In this document: positions 44,878-53,347 of the stretch, one piece after another
How the letters are laid out: each line of letters starts with the position of its first letter
Position numbering within the stretch: the stretch's first letter is position 1
Assembly (NCBI RefSeq): GCF_016919165.1
Contig: NZ_JAFFPS010000055.1
Span: 26,027 to 90,026 of the forward strand
DNA length: 64,000 nucleotides
Reading direction: 5' to 3'
From: Leptospira chreensis
Lineage (GTDB): Bacteria > Spirochaetota > Leptospiria > Leptospirales > Leptospiraceae
Notes under the pieces: generated by a model
The model's input: only the letters and a program-made list of their open reading frames with translations
Told to the model about the DNA's origin: nothing
The model's database searches: none
Made by a program: the position numbers and the translations under genes

Positions 44878-45366
44878 ATGAAGATCATTTTGGTTCGTCA
44901 CGGTGAGGCTGAAAATGCAAGCTCAACCATTTCCGATTCACAAAGGGAACTAACTGACAAAGGCATCAGTGATATTCATAAAATCGGCAGGTTCATTAAA
45001 AATTCTGCATTAGCCGTAAAACAAGTTTATTATAGTCCTTATACAAGAACCAAACACACTGCAGAAATTCTATCTGAAGAATTAAAATATGGCTGCCAAA
45101 TGCTTGCTTCTGATGATTTAGTAGCGGGAAAAGGTTGTACCGATATCATCTCTTGTTTGGTAAATTTTACCAATTCCGATACAGTATTGTTAGTCGGTCA
45201 CAATCCAGACATTACCTACTTTGCAGCAAGACTCCTCGGTAATGCAACTGTTGCTGAAAATTTAATCTTCCAACCTGGCTCTACCATCGCCATCAACGTA
45301 GCTCGGGAGAAATTTGCACATGGTCAAATTATCTGGGCGATTTCACCAGACAATTTAGGCATTTGA
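44878..45366 (+). CDS. sixA: SixA-like histidine phosphatase
   Basis: About 162 residues from the ATG at 44878, with GGAGA upstream; the ATG at 44830 has none. Starts MKIILVRHGEAEN (catalytic His), then YSPYTRTKHTAEIL, and the second His in LLVGHNPDI. Matches SixA, which dephosphorylates histidine-phosphorylated signalling or PTS proteins. Monocistronic and just upstream of tRNA-Pro. Confidence 0.9.
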   Translation: MKIILVRHGEAENASSTISDSQRELTDKGISDIHKIGRFIKNSALAVKQVYYSPYTRTKHTAEILSEELKYGCQMLASDDLVAGKGCTDIISCLVNFTNSDTVLLVGHNPDITYFAARLLGNATVAENLIFQPGSTIAINVAREKFAHGQIIWAISPDNLGI

Positions 45367-45428
45367 ATTCCTAATTATTAGTAAGGCTTGACCCGTTTTG
45401 GATCGTAAGGTTTTTGGATTTCAGAACA

Positions 45429-45500
45429 CGGGGTGTAGCGCAGCGGTAGCGCACTTGTCTGGGGGGCAAGGGGTCGCCGGTTCAAATCCGGTCACTCCGA
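45429..45500 (+). tRNA. tRNA-Pro (GGG)
   Basis: Acceptor CGGGGTG pairs with CACTCCG (one G-T pair), D arm AGCGCAGCGGTAGCGCA, anticodon stem CTTGT/GCAAG around CTGGGGG (anticodon GGG), and T arm CCGGTTCAAATCCGG. Discriminator A, no encoded CCA. The variable region and arms resemble other proline GGG tRNAs. Confidence 0.95.
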
Positions 45501-45580
45501 AGTTCAGTCTAAAAAACCCAGCAGGCCTGCGAACAAACCTGCCGGAAGAAAATTCAGGATGGTGATATACAAAATAAAAC

Positions 45581-45871
45581 TTAAGAAGGTTTGTTTTCGT
45601 TTCCTTCTTTGACTTTGTCCAAATACTTAACTACGTTGTCTTTGAGTTCGTCAAAACGAACGATTCCCCAAGCAATACCCATTTTTACTTTTAAAGCATT
45701 GTCACTGGTGTCGCTTTCGCCTTGTTCTTTTAGCTTTTGAAAGTTTGTTTCAAATTTGCTTTTTTTCTCGTTTAGGTCTACGACGAGTTTCTCCCAAACT
45801 TCTTTGGAAGTCTTTACGGCGCCAATCCCAGCATTTACGATATCTTGAAGCTTGTTTTCCACATTGCTCAT
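45581..45871 (-). CDS. Phasin-like small helical protein
   Basis: 96 residues, nearly all helical, with VNAGIGAVKTSKEVWEKLVVDLNEKK and further heptads. This resembles the polyhydroxyalkanoate granule-associated (phasin-like) proteins and the small PhaF/PhaI-type helical family. It may coat granules or bind lipids or other proteins. It diverges from the propeller lipoprotein at 45970. Confidence 0.72.
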   Translation of the reverse strand: MSNVENKLQDIVNAGIGAVKTSKEVWEKLVVDLNEKKSKFETNFQKLKEQGESDTSDNALKVKMGIAWGIVRFDELKDNVVKYLDKVKEGNENKPS

Positions 45872-45893
45872 CGGATGTTACTCCTTATGGTTC

Positions 45894-45918
45894 CATTATT
45901 TTGCAGTGCACAATAATG
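45894..45918. promoter_or_regulatory. Inverted repeat in a divergent promoter region
   Basis: CATTATT at 45894-45900 and AATAATG at 45912-45918 are perfectly complementary with an 11-base centre. It sits just upstream of the phasin-like gene and the divergent propeller lipoprotein. It could be an operator; no regulator is assigned. Confidence 0.35.
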
Positions 45919-45969
45919 TCTAGAAAGAATTTTCTGGAGGAATCTGAAATCCTGAACCAAAATGGTCGG

Positions 45970-47010
45970 ATGCGCGTAAAAACCCTATGGACTCTCCTTT
46001 CTATTTCTACCCTCGTTTTCCTAATTCTGGATTGCGGTGGTCAAATTCAGGAAAAGCCGATCGCTGGCTGTGAACGAATTTCGGGAACTCCCGGCCCTGA
46101 AGATCTAGATCTCATCCGAGATACTTCCACAGTCATTGTGTCTTCCCATGAACGCAGGAATGGTTTGAAAGATATTGGAGCTTTGTTCGAAGTTTCGCTT
46201 CAGGATCCCAATCAGAAATTAGAAGCTAAAAAAATAGAAACCAATTATCCAACAAACTTTCGTCCGCATGGAATTAGTTATGCGAAAGTAAAAGGTGTGG
46301 ATACTTTAGCAGTCATTTCACATACATTAGCAGAGGAAAATCCACATACGATTGAAATCTTTGAACGCTCTAAAACCGGTAAATGGACTCATACAAAAAC
46401 CTTGAGTGATCCCTCTCTCACAAGTCCGAACGATATCTTTATGAATGAGGCGGGTGAAATTTTTGCATCCAATGACAACGGAACAAGCAATGCCGTCCGT
46501 AAATATTGGGACATGATCATTCGCAGTGCCCGGGCTGACATTGCTTATTATGATGGAAAAACATTCCAGGCATTGGAAGTTCCTGTGATCCTTGGAAATG
46601 GAATTTACATTCGTAAAAAAGAAAATGAAGAACTGTTGTACCGATCTGTATTTTCGGAAAAAGCCATCCGCGTGTACCAAGTGGATCGCAGTTCGGGTAA
46701 GATCAATTTAAAGTATTTGGAATCCATTGCGATCGGTGCAGGGCCAGACAATATTTTAGAAGATGAAAACGGAATCCTTTGGCTTGCGGCCCATGATTCT
46801 ACTTATAAATTCATTCGTCATGTGATGAATAAAACCAATTTAGCACCCACTCGCGTTTTCAAAATCAATCCTGAAAACAAAGAAGTAACGGAAGTGTATG
46901 CCAATGAAGGGGCAGAAATTTCTGCAGGAAGTACGGGCCTTGTTTTCAAAAATAAACTTTTGATTTCCCAAGTGTTTGAAGATTTTCTTTTGGTCTGCCC
47001 AAGACCTTAG
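45970..47010 (+). CDS. Arylesterase/paraoxonase-like propeller lipoprotein
   Basis: About 346 residues from the ATG at 45970, where the signal peptide (ending LILDC) begins at once; the ATG at 45916 would add an 18-residue charged leader. The mature part is a PON1/SMP-30-type propeller: CERISGTPGPEDLDLIRDTSTVIVSSHERR, FRPHGISY (His-containing blade), TSPNDIFMNEAGEIFASND and GAGPDNILEDENGILW. These blades carry the Ca2+ and catalytic Asn/Asp residues of the family. It may hydrolyse lactones or aryl esters in the periplasm or at the surface. Confidence 0.85.
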   Translation: MRVKTLWTLLSISTLVFLILDCGGQIQEKPIAGCERISGTPGPEDLDLIRDTSTVIVSSHERRNGLKDIGALFEVSLQDPNQKLEAKKIETNYPTNFRPHGISYAKVKGVDTLAVISHTLAEENPHTIEIFERSKTGKWTHTKTLSDPSLTSPNDIFMNEAGEIFASNDNGTSNAVRKYWDMIIRSARADIAYYDGKTFQALEVPVILGNGIYIRKKENEELLYRSVFSEKAIRVYQVDRSSGKINLKYLESIAIGAGPDNILEDENGILWLAAHDSTYKFIRHVMNKTNLAPTRVFKINPENKEVTEVYANEGAEISAGSTGLVFKNKLLISQVFEDFLLVCPRP

Positions 47011-47093
47011 GAAAATACACTATTTAAATTTTTGAATCAGATGGTTTCGAAAGATGCCATCTGATTGATAGTAAATTAAGGACAAAACACTCC

Positions 47094-47624
47094 ATGAAAT
47101 ATATCGCATTGTTTAGAGGAATCAATGTGGGAGGGAATAGAAAAGTGGAAATGAAAAAACTAAAGCTCCTTTTTGAATCCTTAAAGTTTACTGAGGTTTC
47201 CACTTATATCAATTCAGGAAATATTATTTTCGAATCAGACAAAGAAGCAAAGACGGTTCTATCAAAAATTCTAACTGTCTTAGAAAAGAACTTTGATTTT
47301 GAAATCCCCACTTTGGTCAAAACAGAAAAAGAAATGAAAAAAATTGCCGATGCGATCCCTTCGGAATGGCAAAATGATCCAAACCAAAGGACTGATGTTG
47401 CGTATCTGTTTCCCGATATAGATTCAAAAAAAACCATTGAGCAACTCCCTTTCCAAAAAGATTTTGTCGATATTCGTTATGTCAAAGGTGCTATCTTCTG
47501 GAATATTCAAAAAGAAAACGTGAACAAAAGCCAATTAGCGAAATTGATCAGTCATAAATTATATAAGTCCATGACGATACGCAATGTGAACACAGCGAGG
47601 TTTTTGGCAGGAGAGGGAAAGTAG
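47094..47624 (+). CDS. DUF1697 protein
   Basis: 176 residues with the DUF1697 signatures: IALFRGINVGGNRKVEMKKLKLLFESL, then TYINSGNIIFES and the C-terminal MTIRNVNTARFLA. Cytoplasmic, function unknown. It stands alone between the propeller lipoprotein and the convergent TetR gene. Confidence 0.95.
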   Translation: MKYIALFRGINVGGNRKVEMKKLKLLFESLKFTEVSTYINSGNIIFESDKEAKTVLSKILTVLEKNFDFEIPTLVKTEKEMKKIADAIPSEWQNDPNQRTDVAYLFPDIDSKKTIEQLPFQKDFVDIRYVKGAIFWNIQKENVNKSQLAKLISHKLYKSMTIRNVNTARFLAGEGK

Positions 47625-47639
47625 GAAGAACCAATCATT

Positions 47640-48230
47640 TCAAAACAATCCCTTCAAGACTGCGTCCATAGTTTGCAGTAACAAAGGTTCGCGGTCCTCT
47701 TCAAAATATTGTGCCACAAGTTTCGGATGAGTGAAAGCTGTTCCTGCAGAAATCAGGATTTCAGCGATCAAGTTTACATCTCTTTTCTTTAACTTCTTTT
47801 GTTCCATCGCTTCTGTGACCAACTTTGCCATTTGCTGGTGCATGTTTGACAAATGCGTTTGGATAAAAGGTTTGGACTCTTCTGCTGCCATATCAAATGC
47901 CTTATACAATTCAGGATCTAGTTTTACTTTCTCCAACTTCATCCGGTGTAGGTTTAAAAACCAGGTACGAATCTTTTGTAAGGGATCTTTTTTTTCAGCT
48001 ACAAGCAGGTCTTGCATTTGGTCGAGGCCCACGAGCCATCGTTCCGATACCGCATCGAGTAGGGCTGTTTTGTCTTGGAAATGGGAGTAGAGGGCCGCAT
48101 GGCTAATCCCCATTTCTTTGGCCACATCCACCAAACGAACCTTTTCAAACCCTTTGGTCCGCATTTGGTCAATGGCTATTTCCACTGCTTTATCCTGAAT
48201 TTCTGAAGGTGTGAGACCGGTCCGAGGCAT
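47640..48230 (-). CDS. TetR/AcrR family regulator
   Basis: 196 residues. The DNA-binding domain (~12-60) shows DKAVEIAIDQMRTKGFEKVRLVDVAKEMGISHAALYSHFQDKTALLDAV. The C-terminal ligand domain is helical. It diverges from the SDR gene at 48368, and a long palindrome over that promoter is the likely operator. Confidence 0.92.
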   Translation of the reverse strand: MPRTGLTPSEIQDKAVEIAIDQMRTKGFEKVRLVDVAKEMGISHAALYSHFQDKTALLDAVSERWLVGLDQMQDLLVAEKKDPLQKIRTWFLNLHRMKLEKVKLDPELYKAFDMAAEESKPFIQTHLSNMHQQMAKLVTEAMEQKKLKKRDVNLIAEILISAGTAFTHPKLVAQYFEEDREPLLLQTMDAVLKGLF

Positions 48231-48311
48231 AAGGAAATTCTCGGATTTCCGCCTTACCGGTCAATTCCAAATTACAAAATGAAAAAAACGTTAGTTTTGA
48301 AACTTACGGAC

Positions 48312-48350
48312 TTGACATTTTGTAACTTACATAATATTATAAATGTAAGT
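48312..48350 (+). promoter_or_regulatory. Promoter with overlapping TetR operator for the SDR gene
   Basis: TTGACA at 48312-48317 and TATTAT at 48335-48340 are 17 bases apart. ACTTACAT at 48325-48332 and ATGTAAGT at 48343-48350 form a perfect inverted repeat enclosing the -10 box. Binding of the TetR here would block transcription of the SDR gene. Confidence 0.75.
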
Positions 48351-48367
48351 AAGGAAATAGTAAAACT

Positions 48368-49117
48368 ATGCAATGGAATGGAAATACAATACTGATCACG
48401 GGTGGAACGAGTGGGATTGGACTGGCTTTGGCCAAACGACTCTCGGGCCTCGGAAACCGCATATTAGTTTGCGGAACGAATGCAAAGAAGTTGGAGGAGA
48501 TCAAAAAATCTCATCCGGAATGGGGGACTTATCTCTATGATCTCTCTCGTCAAGAAGAGAGGGAAAGGTTGTTTTTTGAGACAACCAAGGATTATCCAGA
48601 GCTCAATGTGTTATTCAACAATGCGGGAATCCAACGGTATCCTAAATTAAACGAAGTAGAACCTTGGTCGGATTTGGGAAAAGAAATTGATATCAACTTA
48701 GGCGCTCCGATCCACCTCTCTATGTTATTCGCTAAACACCTGTTTGCAAAGAAAAATGCTGCGATTTTAAATACCACTTCTGGATTATCACATATCCCTT
48801 TGGCTTATGCCCCTGTGTATAGTGCCACGAAGGCCGCATTACATTCTTTCACGTTGACACTACGGTTTCAATTTCGCAATGAACCAATTAAAATCATCGA
48901 GGTTTCTCCTCCTATGGTGGACACGGATTTAGGAATCCCTAACACACATACGGCGGGACTGAATTTAGATGAATATGCGGACACTGTGATCCGTGGATTA
49001 CAAAATGGAGATCTGGAAATCACAACAGGATTTTCCACTGTTTCGGCCAATGCCAGTCGGGAGAAAAAAGATGAGATCTTTTTATCTATGAACCAGGCTA
49101 GGAGTGGATCAAACTAA
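48368..49117 (+). CDS. Short-chain dehydrogenase/reductase (DltE-like)
   Basis: 249 residues, classical SDR: TGGTSGIG cofactor motif, NNAG, catalytic Ser in NTTSGL and YSATK (Tyr and Lys). It oxidises or reduces an unknown alcohol or ketone with NAD(P). It is under the divergent TetR and an operator-covered promoter. Its end overlaps the convergent ruvC end by nine bases. Confidence 0.94.
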   Translation: MQWNGNTILITGGTSGIGLALAKRLSGLGNRILVCGTNAKKLEEIKKSHPEWGTYLYDLSRQEERERLFFETTKDYPELNVLFNNAGIQRYPKLNEVEPWSDLGKEIDINLGAPIHLSMLFAKHLFAKKNAAILNTTSGLSHIPLAYAPVYSATKAALHSFTLTLRFQFRNEPIKIIEVSPPMVDTDLGIPNTHTAGLNLDEYADTVIRGLQNGDLEITTGFSTVSANASREKKDEIFLSMNQARSGSN

Positions 49118-49585
49118 AGAGCGACCCACAAAGGCACAAGCGATGGCATCCCAAGAGTCATCGTGGCCTTTGAGATCTTTAAATCCCAAAATCATATGGA
49201 TCGCTGCCCGAACTTCTTTTTTGGTAGCGTTCCCTTTGGCAGAGATACCTTTTTTGATCTGAGTTGCCGTTAAAGAAACTACGGGAATTTGTTTTTCGCC
49301 TAGGGAAAGAAGAATGACCCCGCGCGATTCAGCAACTTTCATTCCTGTGGTGGTATTCTGAACAAAAAACAATTCTTCTACGGCCGCTGCTTCTGGTTGG
49401 TATTCGGTAAGGATGTCCATTAGTTCAGAACGGATTTGGAGTAAATTATCGGGAGAAGGGGTCTTCGGAGCGACTTCAATCGTTCCGTAAGTGAGGAGTG
49501 TCGGATTACGACGTAGGCCCTCAGGAAAGGACAAAATGGCGTATCCAACCCGGTGCGATCCAGGATCAATTCCGATGATTTTCAA
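49109..49585 (-). CDS. ruvC: Holliday junction resolvase RuvC
   Basis: 158 residues, the usual length. The acidic active site is in GIDPGSHRVGYAIL (Asp 7), AVEELFF (Glu) and HDDSWDAIACAF (two Asp near the C-terminus). It cuts Holliday junctions during recombinational repair with RuvAB. ruvA and ruvB are not adjacent. The last nine bases overlap the convergent SDR gene. Confidence 0.97.
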   Translation of the reverse strand: MKIIGIDPGSHRVGYAILSFPEGLRRNPTLLTYGTIEVAPKTPSPDNLLQIRSELMDILTEYQPEAAAVEELFFVQNTTTGMKVAESRGVILLSLGEKQIPVVSLTATQIKKGISAKGNATKKEVRAAIHMILGFKDLKGHDDSWDAIACAFVGRSLV

Positions 49586-49716
49586 TAATTTCTTTCCTAG
49601 TTCCTACTTTTGTCCAGTTTCGGCCTCCCTGAGCCAAAACCTAGTCTAAAAATGAAAATGACAGGGTACTTTCCTTCCGTATAGTGGAAGAAAACCACCC
49701 GCAGGAACGTTAACAC

Positions 49717-51393
49717 ATGACCGCAACGGCAGTGAAACTCGAAAAATCCCAGGCGGAGAAGGCTCTTAGTGCCCAAGCCGTCCTCCTCAATGATGTAACC
49801 AAACGACTCGCTCAGAAAAATTCCGATAACGGCAAAGTATCCGTAAGCAAAATGGACAAAACACAACATGTGTTTTATCAATTGGCTTGGATGACCGCTC
49901 AACAACGTGTTGCTGAGAACTTTATCGTTTATGCTTGGGATGCTTCCAAGGGAACTGGCGAAATGGAACAGAAAATGGCCCTTACCTTTGCGGCTGAAAC
50001 TGTATCTAACATTCGTTCGGAACTAGCAGCTCGCCCAGCTGAGTATGAACTAACTTACCAAGAACTATTCTCCAAACTCTTTTCTGATGAAATCAACGCT
50101 TATGTAGAAGCAGCTTCTAAAATAGAAAACTACGAAGCCATTGTTGATAAGATCGTAGACCTTGGCCACTTCGGTGCTTACGGCCTTTCCGAAGACCATG
50201 AAAATTTCCGCGGAATCTTTAAGGACTTTGCTGAAAACGTAGTAGTTCCTCATGCAGAACATGTCCACAGACATGACGACCTCATCCCGCAAGAAATCAT
50301 CAATGGATTAAAAGATATGGGTTGTTTCGGTCTTTGTATTCCGGAACAGTTTGGTGGAATCCAACCAGACGATCGTCCAGATAACATTTCCATGTTAGTT
50401 GTAACCGAAGAACTTTCTCGTGGTTCACTCGGTGCTGCTGGATCTCTTATCACAAGACCAGAAATTATGTCCAAGGCTCTCCTCAAAGGGGGAACTGAAG
50501 AACAAAAAAACAAATGGTTACCACTACTTGCATCCGGCGAAAAATTCGCAGGAATTATGGTAACAGAACCTAACTACGGTTCTGACGTAGCTGGTGTATC
50601 AGTCACTGCAAAAGAAGTAGACGGTGGATTTGTGATCAACGGTGTAAAAACTTGGTGTACATTTGCAGGTTATGCGAACCTTCTTCTGATCCTTTGTAGA
50701 ACAGAATCTGATCCAAGCCTCAAACACAGAGGACTTTCTATCATGCTTGCCGAAAAACCTTCGTTTGACGGACATGAATTCAGCTACAAACAAGACGGTG
50801 GCGGAACCATCCAAGGAAAAGCAATCGGAACCATTGGTTACCGAGGAATGCACTCCTACGAAGTATCTTTCGAAGATTACTTTGTTCCAAAAGAAAACCT
50901 TCTTGGTGGGGATGCTGGACGTGGCAAAGGATTCTATTTCCAAATGGAAGGATTTGCTGGTGGACGTATCCAAACAGCAGCTCGTGCCAATGGTGTGATG
51001 CAAGCAGCTCTTGAAGCAGCACTTCGTTATTCACAAGAACGTAAAGTATTCGCAAAACCAATTTACGATTATACTTTAACTAAGTTCAAAATCGCGAAGA
51101 TGGCAATGATTGTGCAAGCAACTCGCCAATACACAAATTATGTAGCAACTCTACTTGATAACCACAAAGGCCAAATGGAAGCAACACTTGTGAAATTGTA
51201 TGCATCCAAAATTGCTGAGTGGGTGACAAGAGAAGCAATGCAAATTCACGGTGGTATGGGTTACGCGGAAGAGTATCCAGTATCTCGTTACTTTGTGGAT
51301 GCTCGTGTATTCTCTATCTTTGAAGGTGCAGAGGAAGTGATGGCTCTTCGCGTAGTAGCGAAAGACCTTCTAGACCAAGCACTCGCTTCTTAA
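49717..51393 (+). CDS. Acyl-CoA dehydrogenase with a long N-terminal extension
   Basis: 558 residues against ~380 for common ACADs. Residues ~1-160 are a helical extension (VFYQLAWMTAQQRVAENFIVYAWD), followed by a complete ACAD: LKDMGCFGLCIPEQFGGI, GIMVTEPNYGSDVAGV, FVINGVKTWCTFAGYANL, QIHGGMGYAEEYPVSRYF, and FEGAEEV, which keeps the catalytic Glu. It should carry out the first beta-oxidation step. The extension may contact an electron-transfer partner. A strong terminator follows. Confidence 0.92.
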   Translation: MTATAVKLEKSQAEKALSAQAVLLNDVTKRLAQKNSDNGKVSVSKMDKTQHVFYQLAWMTAQQRVAENFIVYAWDASKGTGEMEQKMALTFAAETVSNIRSELAARPAEYELTYQELFSKLFSDEINAYVEAASKIENYEAIVDKIVDLGHFGAYGLSEDHENFRGIFKDFAENVVVPHAEHVHRHDDLIPQEIINGLKDMGCFGLCIPEQFGGIQPDDRPDNISMLVVTEELSRGSLGAAGSLITRPEIMSKALLKGGTEEQKNKWLPLLASGEKFAGIMVTEPNYGSDVAGVSVTAKEVDGGFVINGVKTWCTFAGYANLLLILCRTESDPSLKHRGLSIMLAEKPSFDGHEFSYKQDGGGTIQGKAIGTIGYRGMHSYEVSFEDYFVPKENLLGGDAGRGKGFYFQMEGFAGGRIQTAARANGVMQAALEAALRYSQERKVFAKPIYDYTLTKFKIAKMAMIVQATRQYTNYVATLLDNHKGQMEATLVKLYASKIAEWVTREAMQIHGGMGYAEEYPVSRYFVDARVFSIFEGAEEVMALRVVAKDLLDQALAS

Positions 51394-51454
51394 TTAGAAA
51401 CTAAATTCTTTCTGTCGTAAGGGTTCACTCAAACGGCAGAAAATTTGGATTGTC

Positions 51455-51480
51455 AAGGCCCGAATTTTCGGGCCTTTTTT
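51455..51480 (+). terminator. Strong rho-independent terminator
   Basis: AAGGCCCGAA at 51455-51464 and TTCGGGCCTT at 51467-51476 form a 10-bp stem, followed by an unbroken run of T to 51480. Downstream of the acyl-CoA dehydrogenase gene. Confidence 0.9.
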
Positions 51481-51503
51481 ATGCCTTAAGTTTATAGACG
51501 TTT

Positions 51504-51800
51504 TTATTTTTTTCTTGAGCTACTACTTGTTTCGGGTTCAGGTTTGCATTCTTCAGGTAATTCGCAGAATGCCTGGATCATAAATAAATATCCATCAAAG
51601 TTTGTGCATATATTAATACCCAACTTTCGATAGCGTTCAGCATCGGGAGTTTTTTCACAAGCGAGAACGCTGGTAAGAAAACATTGATTGGATTTTTTCT
51701 TTTCCTTATCACATTTTCCCGTTACATTCGCTATTTCACGATCGCAATTTGATAATGATAATAATGTTAAGAAAAGAAAAAAGTATTTTGTGTTCTTCAT
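51504..51800 (-). CDS. Small Cys-rich lipoprotein, hypothetical
   Basis: 98 residues. The signal peptide ends LSNC (Cys about 19). The mature part has further Cys residues (GKCDKE, NQCFLT, LACEKT, NICTNF, AFCELP, EECKPE), an even pattern that suggests disulfides, and ends in a Ser/Lys-rich tail. No family recognised. It faces a 258-base gap toward the VOC gene, in which I see only a short inverted repeat CGAGTC/GACTCG at 52011-52028. Confidence 0.75.
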   Translation of the reverse strand: MKNTKYFFLFLTLLSLSNCDREIANVTGKCDKEKKKSNQCFLTSVLACEKTPDAERYRKLGINICTNFDGYLFMIQAFCELPEECKPEPETSSSSRKK

Positions 51801-52058
51801 GTTTTCCCAATAAATATTTCAGAAAACCTTAAGTCATTTTATTACTAGTTATGTGCAGATGACTCTTGTTTTACGAAAGAATTCTTTTTCTTTGAAACTA
51901 GTCTACATTTAATCTAACTTTCAATAAAAATCATTGAGAATCTAGCTTTACATCTGAAAGATATTTATCCAATCTTAGAATGTTCGACATAGATAAAGCA
52001 GTCGGTTTTCCGAGTCAAGTGGGACTCGCAAACGATATAAGGAACTTCAATTACCCGT

Positions 52059-52409
52059 ATGATCAAAAAATCAATTCCACAATTACCATCTTTGAACCTT
52101 TTGCGATCTAAAGATTTTTATGAAAAGAATTTAGGTTTCAAAACTCTAAAACAATATGATGATATTATTTTATTGGAAAAGGATGGATTTGAGCTTCATT
52201 TATGGTTATGCGATGATCCTTCCATTCCTCAGAATTCCAGCGTATATTATCATGTAGATTCCATTGATCTTTTGTATGCGGACTACGACAAAAAAGGAAT
52301 TGTCCATAAAAATGCTCATTTGATGGATAAACCTTGGGGAATGAGGGAATTTTATGTTTTAGATTTGGATGGCAATTTATTGAAGTTTGGACAATCCATT
52401 GACGCATAA
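52059..52409 (+). CDS. VOC family protein (glyoxalase/bleomycin-resistance-like)
   Basis: 116 residues with the two beta-alpha-beta-beta-beta modules of the VOC fold: SKDFYEKNLGFKTL, then DGFELHLWL, and the C-terminal DKPWGMREFYVLDLDGNLLKFGQ, which is characteristic of the bleomycin-binding-like group. Possible metal ligands are His and Glu in ELHLWL and the C-terminal Asp. It may sequester or modify a small molecule. Confidence 0.9.
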   Translation: MIKKSIPQLPSLNLLRSKDFYEKNLGFKTLKQYDDIILLEKDGFELHLWLCDDPSIPQNSSVYYHVDSIDLLYADYDKKGIVHKNAHLMDKPWGMREFYVLDLDGNLLKFGQSIDA

Positions 52410-52552
52410 CTTAGATACAAAATAGGGATTTTACTGTCTAATAGAGAAGATAAAACTTATATGCGTTACGTGTGATTTTGTTTTTGTCTGGCTATTGATT
52501 GTGAATTCTTTCGGGACTGGGAATGTTATCTAATAGGGGACTTGGAGATTCA

Positions 52553-53347
52553 GTGAATAAAAAACGAATATTATTTTTCCTTCCTATACTTGCGATTCCC
52601 TTGGTTTTTCATCTCGCGTGTAGAACTCCCATGCCTGAGTTAAGTTCGGAAGCAAAACTTTCCAAAGGAAAAATGATTTCCATTCGATGGACAACAACTG
52701 ACGCCGTTTTGGCAAAAGTATTTAATGAAGTTTTCCCCGTTCCGCCGGCCATTCTTTTAGATGAAAATGCGAATTTAGTCGACTTAACGACCGTTCCCCT
52801 GCCTGAACCAAATCCTGACCATGCACCGAAACCAAAAGAAGAAAAACCGATGAATCCTAACGAACTACCTAGATGGGACCGCGGCTTTGAATTATCGAAT
52901 ATAGATAATCTAACACTAGTCATCCGAAAAGAAAGCCAAAGACCGTTTTATAGTATTGGCATGAGCCTTCTTGCTTTGACCATGTTATACTATGGAACGA
53001 TGGACACGGAAGCGGAACTTGTTTGGACTTCGGGAGAAACCAATCTCCATCGAATTTCATTTTTATCCACTTATGAAACCATCTGGGCACCGATGCCATT
53101 TTATATCGGAACCGGCTCTACGATTGTATCCCCAGCCATCAATTCCAATCGTTATCCATCTCTTTTACAAAAATATTGTACACAAGAAAAACCAAGCAAA
53201 CTACGCGAGTCCTTAGAACAATCTCAAGTAGAGACATGTAAAGAATACGAAACTTTTTTAAGACGACTCTTCCTTCAAAATTATGATGCCATCCATTCAC
53301 AACTGAAAGAATGGGAAAAACGAAACCAAGATTGGTTTCAACCATAA
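52553..53347 (+). CDS. Hypothetical lipoprotein
   Basis: About 264 residues from the GTG at 52553, chosen because GGAG lies five bases upstream and the signal peptide then begins at once; the ATG at 52523 has no such site. Signal peptide ends FHLAC. A Pro-rich linker (PLPEPNPDHAPKPKEEKPMNP) at ~82-102 precedes the main domain, which is not recognised. Its end overlaps the next gene. Confidence 0.75.
   Translation: MNKKRILFFLPILAIPLVFHLACRTPMPELSSEAKLSKGKMISIRWTTTDAVLAKVFNEVFPVPPAILLDENANLVDLTTVPLPEPNPDHAPKPKEEKPMNPNELPRWDRGFELSNIDNLTLVIRKESQRPFYSIGMSLLALTMLYYGTMDTEAELVWTSGETNLHRISFLSTYETIWAPMPFYIGTGSTIVSPAINSNRYPSLLQKYCTQEKPSKLRESLEQSQVETCKEYETFLRRLFLQNYDAIHSQLKEWEKRNQDWFQP

Noticed and set aside
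50599..51003. Long minus-strand open frame (134 codons) inside the acyl-CoA dehydrogenase gene
   Set aside because: It is antisense to a well-conserved ACAD, has odd composition (Ser, Cys, His, Phe-rich) and no ribosome binding site; it is a shadow of the real gene.
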